Assembly (NCBI GenBank): GCA_033439795.1
Contig: JAUTDP010000001.1
Coordinates: 3,658,001 to 3,722,000, forward strand
DNA: 64,000 nucleotides
Origin: Sordaria brevicollis
Taxonomy: Eukaryota; Ascomycota; Sordariomycetes; Sordariales; Sordariaceae
Reading direction: 5' to 3'
Position 1 is the first letter of the stretch, and each line of letters opens with the position of its first letter. The position numbers and the translations under genes were made by a program. Positions 1 through 9,763 of the stretch are shown here, piece by piece. Under the pieces are notes generated by a model. It ran no database searches. It was not told the DNA's origin and saw only the letters and a list, made by a program, of their open reading frames with translations.

Positions 1-1847
1 TATAATCAATTTTAAATCGATAATATTATATTTATAGGAAATTGAGAATAATAGGGTAATTTTTAAAAATATTATAAACGAAAAAAGTAATAATCTCTAT
101 ATAAAGATTAATATAAAATTAGGCGCGGACTCCTTTAGAAATAATATTTTTAACGATTTTATTAATAAAAATTAATTTCTTTAGTTATAAAAGTTTAAAA
201 TGCGGGAGGTTATTCTTTTTTATAAATAAAGAATTTAAAAAAGCGTAAACGGAATAATCATTATCTATTAAAATAATATAATAATCTTTGCGTAATTTAA
301 TATATATATAAAATAATAAGAGTATTAAATTCGAAGATGCGGAATTATTTAAAAATTAAATTCGTATTTCTTCTAAATCTTTTAATTTATAATTTGAAAT
401 TTATTTTTTTAATAATATTAATTCGGGCTTCTATATACGATTATATATAGAGGTTAAATATTTCTTTAATCGTTATAATATTCGCCGTTAATAATTTATT
501 CGATGGGTTAGGCGGGAATTAGGTTAGTAACCGAAGTGGGAGCTAGGTTAATAGCGGGGGTATTAATACTATAAATATTAGCAGTATTATTATTATTATT
601 ATTATTATTCCTATTACAATTACGGTTATTATTATAATAATTATTCTTATTAATAGGGCCCTAAAGATTATAATTAATAGAATAAAGGTAATTCTTAATT
701 AAATAACCGGATTAATTATAATGACGATAAAAGCTATTACGTATACGCTAATTTAATATATTAAGGTAAACAATATTAGTAAAATTAATAGTGTTAAAAT
801 CTATTTTATTACTGCCCTAATTAACGGTACGGTTATTAAGGTTAGAAGTAGAATTAAAATTATTAATAGCGGAATTAAAATTATTACCGGAATTAGTATT
901 AGCGTTATTATTAGGGGCGTTATTAAAAATATTATAAATTATATAGGTACGGTAATTAATATTATCCTAAACGTAGGCAATTTTATAATATATTTCTAAT
1001 TATTTATCTTAAGCGTTATTAATAGAGGGTTTATAATAAGCGCCGGCGTTATAAATACGTTTAGAGATTTTATTCTTTAAATATTCGACCTTTTAGGCTT
1101 TAATTAAATTATAAATAGTTATTAAAAACGTTAATTCTATTTCGAAGTCGGTAAAATTTTTATTAAATTAATAATATTTAATTAAGCGACGTTAAATATT
1201 TTATTTAATATTAATTATTTCGAAACGTTTAATTAAATACTATATAAATTCAGCGCCCGTTTTCTATTTTTAAACGTCTTTATTATTTTTAATTATAATA
1301 ATTTCGATAAAGTTATTAATACCAGATTTAAAATTGGGGCCGAATAGTATAATTATATATAAAATCTTTTAACGTTCGTCCTAAAATAATATCGGGTCGT
1401 AAATTTATTAGGTTTAAATAATTATATACTAAGAATAGAAAATATAAATATATTTAGCGGAATCCTTTTCGAAATTAGTAAAAATAGGGGGGTTGGCGAC
1501 CGTTTACTTATAAATATTATTAATTCCTAGAGCGGTAGGGTTAGGGTTATTAAAGTTAAAAAATATAGTAGTAATTTAAATATTGAATTTATTATATTAG
1601 GTTTTAAAGTCGGAATATTCTTTCTAAAGAGCGGTATATAACGTTTAAAGGTTTTTAAGGTTAATAAAAATTATATCGAATTAATTAGTAAAATTATTAT
1701 TCTAATTATAAATAAATATATAATCGTCGCGAAGGCGTTAATAGGCGCGGCCGAATAATTAAGCGATAAATACGAAGGCGGCTTTTTTAATAATTAAAAA
1801 AGCGCGGTCGAAATAATTATAGGAGACGAAGTAGGGCTCTTTATCGT
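1..1847 (-). pseudogene. RIP-mutated gag-like retroelement gene, downstream part
   Basis: The sequence is very AT-rich and full of stops. Read on the minus strand with TAA/TAG taken as mutated CAA/CAG, one frame still gives a long protein-like sequence. It ends in an Asn-rich tract (about 580-660) followed by a Pro/Thr/Ala tail. Composition and layout resemble a retroelement Gag, but no zinc knuckle was positively located here, so the family is inferred. The frame continues in the piece at 17,131-17,757 once the intervening transposon is removed. No intact coding sequence is present. Confidence 0.55.
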
Positions 1848-1855
1848 TATTAAAA
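1848..1855. repeat. 8-bp target-site duplication, left copy
   Basis: TATTAAAA lies directly outside the left terminal inverted repeat, and the identical octamer lies outside the right one at 17,123-17,130. Removing one copy plus the element restores a continuous gag-like reading frame on the minus strand. This supports true insertion boundaries. Confidence 0.85.
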
Positions 1856-1900
1856 GAGGTGGCCTATTTGCACCGTAGGAAAGGTCTTAGCCGACCGTAG
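1856..1900 (+). repeat. MULE left terminal inverted repeat
   Basis: About 45 bp matching the reverse complement of 17,078-17,122 with one mismatch. The terminal bases are GAGGTGGCC. Both arms are far less AT-rich than the element interior. Confidence 0.85.
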
Positions 1901-2738
1901 CCCACCCACCCGATGTACCCGATGTATTCTTTCCAAAATTTCACAAAGTTTCCGCGCTAAAACTGGGCATTACATTATTACGTAACTTGTCATGGGACGG
2001 AACTAACCGCGCCTAACAACCCAAATTTATAGTGCACCCTTATAGCGTAGTTACAAGGGCTTTAGCGCTACGGTCGCAAATTTTTATATTGTACTTAATT
2101 AATCGCTCTTAATCGAATACGTTTTTTTATATAATCGTAGTCGCATTTTTATATTAATTTATATATTATTTATTTATTTATTTTTTATTATAGAATCGAA
2201 CGATTTAATTACTAGTAAGAGTATTAGAGTATTAAAGTACTAGAGTATTAATATTAGAGAGTATTAGAAAATATTAAAGAGGCTCCTTCTATTAATTTTA
2301 TATATTAATAATATATACGCTATATCGACTACTTTAAATATTAACCGGGGTATTTATTAATATACCTCCTCCTTTTATTATATTTTTTTTACCTTATAAA
2401 GTTTTACCTCCCTTTTTTCCTCTTCCTCTACCTTTATTAATATTATTACGAAGGCGACTTCTCCCTTTTATTTAGGTATTAATTTATAATTAGCGGCGGT
2501 CGGTTTTATCCTTTACTATTAAATTAATACCTTCTTAATTCGATATATTTCGTTATATCGAAGGTATTATACGCGTCGAGGTTGTACGGTTTTAGTTAGT
2601 TTTAAGTTATTTACTCCGGTTGGGTATAAAGCGCGGGCGACTTTGTAATACTCTAATTTGGAATTAAATAGGTATAATTAAAGGAGGGGGAGTAATTTAA
2701 ATATTAATTAGCGTAATCGAACGGGGAAATAGAATTTA
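1901..2738. other. MULE left arm, no gene
   Basis: Bases 1,901-2,090 have near-normal composition; the rest is AT-rich and RIP-like. I see no coding remnant. A 22-bp stretch at 2,026-2,047 closely resembles the subterminal sequence of the inner Plavaka-type element at 14,199-14,220. Confidence 0.6.
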
Positions 2739-2876
2739 CCGCAGCGGGAATATAAGGAGCGTACCAACGCTTGGGGGGGGTTACAAGGGTTGACGCAAAT
2801 CTTAGAGTTGATAACTCACCAAGCGTTGTCGGAACCACCAAGGCTTGATGTCACATCAAGCACTGTTGGTTGAGGA
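2739..2876 (+). repeat. Plavaka-type element left terminal/subterminal inverted repeat
   Basis: This matches the inverted right end (14,266-14,378) in patches: the terminal CC-x2-AGCGGGAA, then CAACGCTTG plus a G-run (2,765-2,780), then ACCACCAAG-x-CTTGAT and ACATCAAGCACTGTTG (about 2,835-2,872). CAAGCGTTG also occurs inverted at about 2,819. Clustered short motifs of this kind are typical transposase-binding arrays of CACTA elements; that role is inferred here. Confidence 0.75.
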
Positions 2877-4383
2877 GGGCCTCTAATTGGTCCAATTTCT
2901 GCCGTCCGATTTTTGGGTGCTGCTCCCTGGAAAACGCCCTGAAGCATGCGCTGGGACCGCGGGTCGCGGCCGGATTCGCGATAACGCGCGTGCACGGGCC
3001 ACATATGCGGATAGGGAACAGGTCGTCACGCTTACAGCTGCAGGTACTGGTATTTCATCTGGTAATTTACATTTCGTCCCAACCCCGCACCCCAATACCG
3101 GTACCCCAATCCGCGACCCCAATCCCGCGCCCCGCACCCCAATCCCGCCGTCCCCAATCGCGACCCATATCGCGACCCCGCGCACGGGCCACCCTGGCGG
3201 TTGCGGCCCTGGACCAGCCCCGGCACCGCGGCTGCGGTCGCTGCACGGACCACCAGGCAGGCGGTTGCGGCTCTGCACCAGCCCAGCACCACGGCTGCGG
3301 TCGCTGCACGGACCAGGCAGGCTGCCCAGCTGCCCAATCGCACACCGCACACCGCGCACCGGATGGAAGCTCACCGACGCACACCGCACACCGCATGCAC
3401 GGTCGCATTCCGTTGACATGCGATTGAAGCCATCACGACAATCACATGTGCACCAACTCCGCGCAATGTAGTCCCCCAGAATGCAGCTGAACAATGTGCA
3501 TGTTAGTTGTCACAAAGAGATGCAGATGCAGATTCATGTCAAAGAAAAAAACAGAAACAGAAACAAGAAGAACGAGAGAAGCAGAGAGAATGAAGAAAAC
3601 GGCGCAAAGACAATGTGATTGATTGCATGCTATGAGATCTCAAAGGTAGAGAGAGTCGCGACGTCGGGTATCGTATCTGTTTGCCTGTTTGGTTTGGTTA
3701 GTGCAACCAAGTCAGCAAAACAACAGTGATCAATTGCTGGGGCACGGTGTTGCCAAGAATACCACACACCATCTCGTCTCTCCGGCATCTCGGCAGGTGG
3801 CTCCGGGCAGGAGATGTGATGAGGTTAGTATGCGGTTATGGTTCTGTCAAATCTCGTCAGCTCAAGTCCAGTCTGTCGCACTGCTCCTCCGGAACTCACT
3901 GTATTGAACCAGTGACATAATCGTTAACATCTGCTGTTTCTATTCTTGTGCTGGCGGCAGGCTGTTTCACACGTTCACCCCTTGGCGTCAGTCATTCATT
4001 CTATTGCATAGCATGCTTCCCGAGACACTCACGTCAATGGTGCAAGGCATGGCTCGTATCGCCGTCGGTAATTCGTACTGTTGTAGTGTCAGAAGGACCG
4101 TGAGCATTGATTGGGCTGGGTCTCACCGTACTGCAAGCTCGGTGTAGGGCACGGTTGCCATGCCGTGACTCTGTGGTTATCATTTTCGAAACTGTTGTCG
4201 TTGTCGACCTCCGTACGTCGTGTACACGCATAAAGGTCAGTGCAGTACATCCACATGAAGAAAGAACTCACGGACGGAAACTTGCATGCTTAACATTCCT
4301 TTCACGCACTTTTATCACCAGCACAGATGCATGACTCGAGGTGGAACCGCTGAAACGTTGGATTGTCACGTTGTTGATGTTGG
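2877..4383. other. Non-coding left arm of the Plavaka-type element
   Basis: The 5' third (about 3,070-3,350) is a GC-rich tandem-repeat tract. The remainder to the transposase stop at 4,386 has ordinary composition. Overlapping open frames on both strands at 2,870-3,490 are low-complexity by-products of the repeats. No gene is supported. Confidence 0.6.
3070..3350 (+). repeat. GC-rich tandem repeats in the element's left arm
   Basis: There are two repeat families. One is a short C/A-rich unit around CCCCAATCCCGC between about 3,075 and 3,170. The other is a unit of about 55 bp beginning GGCGGTTGCGGC and ending GCTGCACGGACCA, present at about 3,197-3,252 and 3,261-3,314. The composition contrasts sharply with the flanking RIP-mutated DNA. 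Confidence 0.7.
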
Positions 4384-4708
4384 CTAGAGGGTGTATATGT
4401 CCCAGTCGACCCAAACAATGCCGACTCCATCTACATGGACCATGTATAGGGTGACGGGCTGTACGGCCGTTAAGCCAATGATGACCGGCTCGTCGGTCAA
4501 TTCCTCCATGATATTCAGGTCGAGAATGTGATGCCGGCGATTCGTGTGTCGGATCGGCGTGATGAGAATGAAGACGTGGCTTTTCGTGTAGTAGTCTTGT
4601 TCGAAGACACGGTCAATGCGGCCGATGCGATATTGCTTTGGTGTGTCGCTGCGAGACACGTACTGGATGTAGTCGCCGCATTTGAACGTGAATCTCCGAC
4701 GTGAAGCA
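4384..4708 (-). CDS. Probable 3'-terminal coding exon of the Plavaka-type transposase
   Basis: A good acceptor (pyrimidine run then CTAG at 4,709-4,712) opens a frame of about 107 codons that ends at the TAG at 4,384-4,386. It starts ASRRRFTFKCGDYIQYVSR and contains the stretch YRIGRIDRVFEQDYY. The beta-strand-rich pattern of a 'gD-y-v' motif followed by 'igri' resembles a BAH-like fold, which is an inference. It lies on the same strand downstream of the transposase. I could not find a donor/acceptor chain that joins it in frame to the exon ending near 5,240, so either more introns or a disabling mutation lies in 4,709-5,207. Confidence 0.5.
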
Positions 4709-5207
4709 CTAGGAGAGAAAAAAAAGAATTGTTAGTGTATCTGTTATGCCATAGTGTAGCATTTGCCACAACGCCGAGACAGCATCAAGTAGTGACATTT
4801 GGTCCTCGCAGGTAGACATTTCAAATCAAAGACTCGTTGTCTTCAACCATCGAAAGAATATGGCGCATTAGGTGCGCCGTCAAAAGTCGGTAGGGGGTAA
4901 TAGTCTGGCGGTGGAATTCGTATCTGCTGTCGGGTGTGCGTTGCCATCTGCAGTACGCGTTGCATGGCATGCATTCCAACATGGGCCTGGAAATCTCGGC
5001 ATTTTGTATGGGATTCGTATGCTTTGGTTTTCGGGGCGAATATCTCGACGGCGCGTTACTGCGCGGTGCCCAGAAAACCTCCCGTATGCGTAGAATTGAG
5101 CAACCTGTTGGGTGATGGTTGACAAGTGATGAAATGATCGATTGTGGCTCCAGTAGCTCGATGGAAAGTGTCGAGGTCGTCGAAAAGGGTGCTAATGTCG
5201 AGTACTA
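4709..5207 (-). other. Unresolved transposase 3' region (introns and possibly one exon)
   Basis: On the minus strand, an acceptor-like CGCAG just upstream of about 5,057 opens a frame that reads for about 75 codons toward 4,835. Another frame in the same interval is also open for about 65 codons. A branch-like CTAAC and a pyrimidine tract precede the acceptor of the next exon at 4,709. I cannot decide the splicing from the sequence alone. Confidence 0.35.
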
Positions 5208-8200
5208 TCACCGGATTCTGTAGGACGACTTCATGCTGAGTGGGTCAGTTGGTACGTACCTGTCTGTGAAACTGAACTTCTCCGCCCATTTGATCACCGT
5301 ATTCTCGAAGAATGATGGCTCACCCAATGGTGCACCAAAGTCGTAGTGGTAGGCATGCCGCAGAAGCCTAGACCACCGTGCCGTCATGTCGTCGAGTGTC
5401 GTGCGCAGGGGTAGTCGCTGACCCTCGTTAGCCACATGACAACCTAAAGCCTTCTTCTTCTTCGACCGAAGTTTGTTGACGATACATGGTACCAAATGAT
5501 TCAGATCGCTTGCATCTTCTGCCTGGTCTTCATCCTCGTCTCCTTCGTTTTGGTCGTCTAGATCGCTGCGATCTGAATGCGATAATACCATGTCGAAGAG
5601 GGTAGGGCATTGTCGTGATAGGTCAATCATTGCTGTTGTCAATTCGGGGTCGTCTTCCCTGAAGCTGCCGAGTAACAGGAGTCGTGCTGTTTGCTGGAAG
5701 TTGACCTTCATGAGCAGGACCTTCTCGACGTTGGAGTAGTTCGTTTCGTATACTCTGCGCTTGAAATATCTGTCGATATTGGCTATGTCAGTCGATGCCG
5801 TTGGGTGTGTTGTACGAGAATTGAATTTTTAATTGAACATTTTTCTTGCACTTGTGGCCTTTTATTTTCTGCTCAGTGTTGCTTGCACTTTCCGTTTCAC
5901 GATGATTTCCAATGTGGGGATCCACTTACCGATGTGCATCCTCGCCAGTCAGTGTGCTGCAGTTTACTGGCAAGCTGTACTCCTTCGCAAAGTCTTTATA
6001 ATGTATCCCAACATGGACGTTCGGTCGTACCGTGAGCTTCTCATATTTGTCTGCCCGTTTCTGTCCCCTGACACTGCCTGGCGGTTGGCTTTGTGATGGT
6101 GTGCTTCCTCCGCCGTCGCCGTCGCCGCTGCCGGTTGGGGTCTCCGCATCGGATCCGGAGTTCCCCACATCGGGAGTCCCTACGACAGATGATATATCGA
6201 CGGACATAATCGATGCGGATGCCATGAAGTGCAGTTGGTTGTACATATGGCGAGCTTCATGGACAATGTTATCGATTTGGTGGTAGTCCTGCTTCGACAA
6301 CTTGACTCCCATGAGTGTTGATGTACTCTTTGCCATCTTTGCCAATGTCTCTACTATTAGCTCGACGGGGTCTCGGCCCGTTGCAACTACACGGTCATAA
6401 AACTGGGCTCTCATGCGCTCTCTCTTTAGCCAGTGCAGTAACATAGCCGGCGCAATGATGAGCCATCTACCGTAATGAACCATTTGCCAGCTGAGTCGAT
6501 GGCTAAATGGTGATTGTAGGCGCTGCCAGCCAGGCGGAAATGGCCATGCTCTTAACTGTACTGCATACTCTGCCTTGCCAGTCGGTGTTAAAATACTGTC
6601 GCACAGGAGTTCATGGATCATCTGGGCGATGCCATTGAATTCAGAATGTGCTGCATCATATGGACGACTCATAACAATGTCCAGGGACGGCGACAGGTTC
6701 ACCAATGCTGGAAATGGGTCCTTGATGCCCCACTGTGTACCATATTTTGCCGCCGCTGTATCGTTCATTGTTGCCATATTCTGTTGCATCTCAAGAATCT
6801 GAAAGTGGTATCTGCCGTTCGTGGTTGTATCGAAATTAATCTGTGCATCTGGATCATTTCGTCGACCGGCCCCTTTCGATGTAAAACAACAACGGCAAAA
6901 TTTAGTGCCGCGTGGTCCCTTGAATCCGCAATTCTCTGCTTGTTGTGGCATGTCCCCAGTATAGCATATTGGGAATGCGCAAAGTAACACCTCGCCCTTT
7001 CCAGGGATATGCATAACCATACCCTCATCAAGTTTGGTCATTGTCTTCAAGGCCTTTGTGATGTCTTGTAGGCGTGAGCCATGGGGTCCAAGAATCAGCG
7101 GGAATATGCTCTTTGGTCGTAGACGCTCCTCTATCGGTAAGCCTGCTGGTGTGAAATAGAAGCCCATCAATGTGCGATAAGAGTTACGGAATACGCCAAA
7201 GCCGTCAATAAAATCGACGTGTGGAAAAGACACAACAGGCATGCCACCACGACATTGATCCCACTCATACTCGAATACGTCCCGTGAGAAATGCTCGAGT
7301 TCTAGCTCTGCTCTGATAGGGTGAGTATGGCACATGGGCACGACCGATGCATTACCGGAGTCATCCAGATGGATCATGCGCCGCACCATGTAAAACTCCT
7401 TGTCTTTATCCCAGGGCACTTGATGTACGGGGTTATTGTACTTTGGCAGCGGCGCTTCTTGTTTGGGTGGAGGTCGTTTACTCTGTTGGCGACCTAGCCT
7501 GGGTTTGGCGGGTTGGTTGAGGCTAGAGTCTGGGTTTCGGTGGTCTTCTCCGGAATAATGATCGACGTAGACATCCGTGTGAGCGAATGCCTTGGTCTCG
7601 GGAATATACGTCAAATGGTCCACCAATATCAACTCCCGTGGCTGTTGCTCTGGCGTAATGATGCCCATGTCTAGAAATCTCTGCAGTGCAGGTGATTTGC
7701 GCCGGTATGCCTCCTGTATCTGCAAGCACATTTGTTCGCTGTCGGTCGTACACGGCCGTCTGCGACGATCCAGTCCAACACCGTACACCCTTCCGATGTG
7801 CGCATCAAGGTGGACTCGTGAATCAGGGACATTGTTGCACGCCAGCGGGCAACGCTCCGGTAACTTGGTGCAGCGGTAAAAAACCCAGTCGCTAGGAAAA
7901 ATCGGTGGGCCGTTCTCCTCGTTGTCGTCGTTGTCGGAGCTTTTGAGAATAATATGTGCATATCGCCCAGACGTCGTGCGCACAGATGACAGCCATGCGT
8001 GAGATTCATAGAACTCCCGCGGTAAATCCACAAAATGTCCCGGGCCGCTGTGCGCTCTGTTGCCGATATCTGATGCGACGATATTCCGGAATAGGGTAGG
8101 TGGATCAAAAAATGTTAGTGGGGTAGCGAACGCCGGCAGTACCACTTTAGAGAGATCGACACCTTCCTCATCTGTTATGCCTGTCTTAACCGCTGTAGTG

Positions 8201-9284
8201 GTCTTATTCAATTCATTTGCCCTTGCTTGAGCCCGCTCGGCTGCCCTTGCTAATGTACGAGCTTCGTTGCTATTTCTCCCCTTTGCCTTGGCGGCGGCTT
8301 TTGCTGCCTTCTGCGCGACACCAACTGCTTTGTTCGCTTCGTACCGCTGGCGGAGTATCTCGATTTTTTGTCGCTCTTCGGGCTTCAAATTGGGCGGCAA
8401 ACTCGGCATTTTCAACACATCTACCGGAATCTTTGCCTCTCGCATATTCATCATCGGCATACGGTCTTGCATACGCTTGCGAAGGGTCGACAATTGAGGG
8501 GGTAGCCGTTTGAGCATGTTGGGTGTCTCGCCGTCATTGCCTTTAATGAGGAGGAGGACCTCGCGCAAAGCATCCCAGAGCTGTCGACTAAGACCCGTCA
8601 AATCGGCAAACGAAGCCAACGCCATCTCGAACTCCGATAATTTGATCTCCTTGTTCTGGTGGATGGGCAGGATAGTCGATGTGTCGCCCTCTTCCTTGGG
8701 GCGGATGGGTTTTGGGCCCTCCTCGTCTTCATCCTCGTCAGACGGCTCGGAATCAATCGCAACAAAGATACGATCTTCGTACCAGCCGGCACCGAGAAGC
8801 TCGTTGAGTGGGATGTCCTCTCGCGCTGCTTGGGCGACGATGTCATCTAGATTGCTGTTGCGAAGCTCTTCGATGTCGATGATACCTGAAAATGTGAGTC
8901 AATACCTCTAACTGTCTGATATCGACAACAATGCTTACCATCATCTTCCTCTTCCTCTTCTTCAGATGTCGACTCCGATTGCGACTCCGACCAGTGTCCA
9001 CCCGGCGACGGCGGGCTCGATCCAATACCACCAGACCATTCGATACCCTGCATGGCAACTTCGTCGTCATTACCTGCAGGTGGCGACGCGGGGTCGGTCA
9101 TCACCACGTCCTCGACACCATCCTCGGCGTATTGCTCGACATCTTGCTCGTTTGCGATATCCTCTTCGACCTCGACCTCGTTGCCAGACTCGTCAAGCAA
9201 GTTGCGTGCCAATCGAGTGACGTGCGATAATCTACCGCCAAGTCGTTCCTTGTTGACGGCGTCGCTGCGCCTCGAGCTCCTCAT
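5208..9284 (-). CDS. Plavaka/Tnp2-type DNA transposase (three exons seen; C-terminus uncertain)
   Basis: The exons on the minus strand are 9,284-8,939, 8,885-5,930 and 5,769 to a stop at 5,208. Introns are 53 and 160 bp, with GTAAGC and GTAAGT donors, and the join is in frame throughout (1,287 residues). Residues 1-115 are very acidic. The catalytic core resembles the Tnp2/Plavaka RNase-H-like fold: a first acidic motif in VDFIDGFGVFRN, a second in CYTGDMPQQAE followed by the zinc-like GFKGPRG-x(3)-CRCC, and a third in DAAHSEFNGI. Such enzymes cut and paste CACTA-superfamily elements. The start ATG at 9,284 precedes the conserved acidic region; an in-frame ATG lies 69 bp upstream. A further exon at 4,384-4,708 probably belongs to the gene, which would make the stop at 5,208 intronic or a mutation. 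Family assignment is by motif pattern. Confidence 0.8.
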
Positions 9285-9763
9285 GATCGAATCGACGACT
9301 CGACGCGAACCACGAAACACGAAACACGCGGCCCAAAATATCGGAATGCGCAATCGATTATTCCAGAGGTGACGATGTCGGGTTTCCAGTTGACAGATGT
9401 ATCCACTGAAGGGTCACGTCGGGTCACAGGTAGTCGCGTCTTGCCGCGTCGCGCTACCGCTCGCATCTGCGGCCATTCACTTACACCACCCTTTCACTTA
9501 CGCTACGCTTTGGCGGCAAGACCACCCATTCACTGTACCGTTTGGTTTCCATTGACTTGTCCAACTTGCCGTGGTGGGGTGAACGATAAGGGCACGCCAT
9601 TCACGGACATACACACAAACCACCACTTTAAAAGGACCGTCCCTCGCTCTTTTCCATCTTGCAACACAACAGACAGTAACGCAACACAACACATCGCACT
9701 ACATCGCACCGCAGGACAAGCGCACGAAAGCAAAAGCACTGGTCTCCCATCCAGCATTGCATC
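9285..9763. promoter_or_regulatory. Shared divergent promoter region of the element's two genes
   Basis: These 479 bp separate the start codons of the minus-strand transposase and the plus-strand companion gene. Both mRNAs must start here or nearby, so the two genes may be co-regulated. An AT-richer CTTTAAAAGG lies about 140 bp upstream of the plus-strand start and could be a TATA-like site. No operator is recognised. Confidence 0.5.

Noticed and set aside
2816..3494. Several overlapping open frames (up to 203 codons) on both strands
   Set aside because: They follow the GC-rich tandem repeats, have low-complexity Arg/Pro/Ala-rich products and exist in several frames at once.
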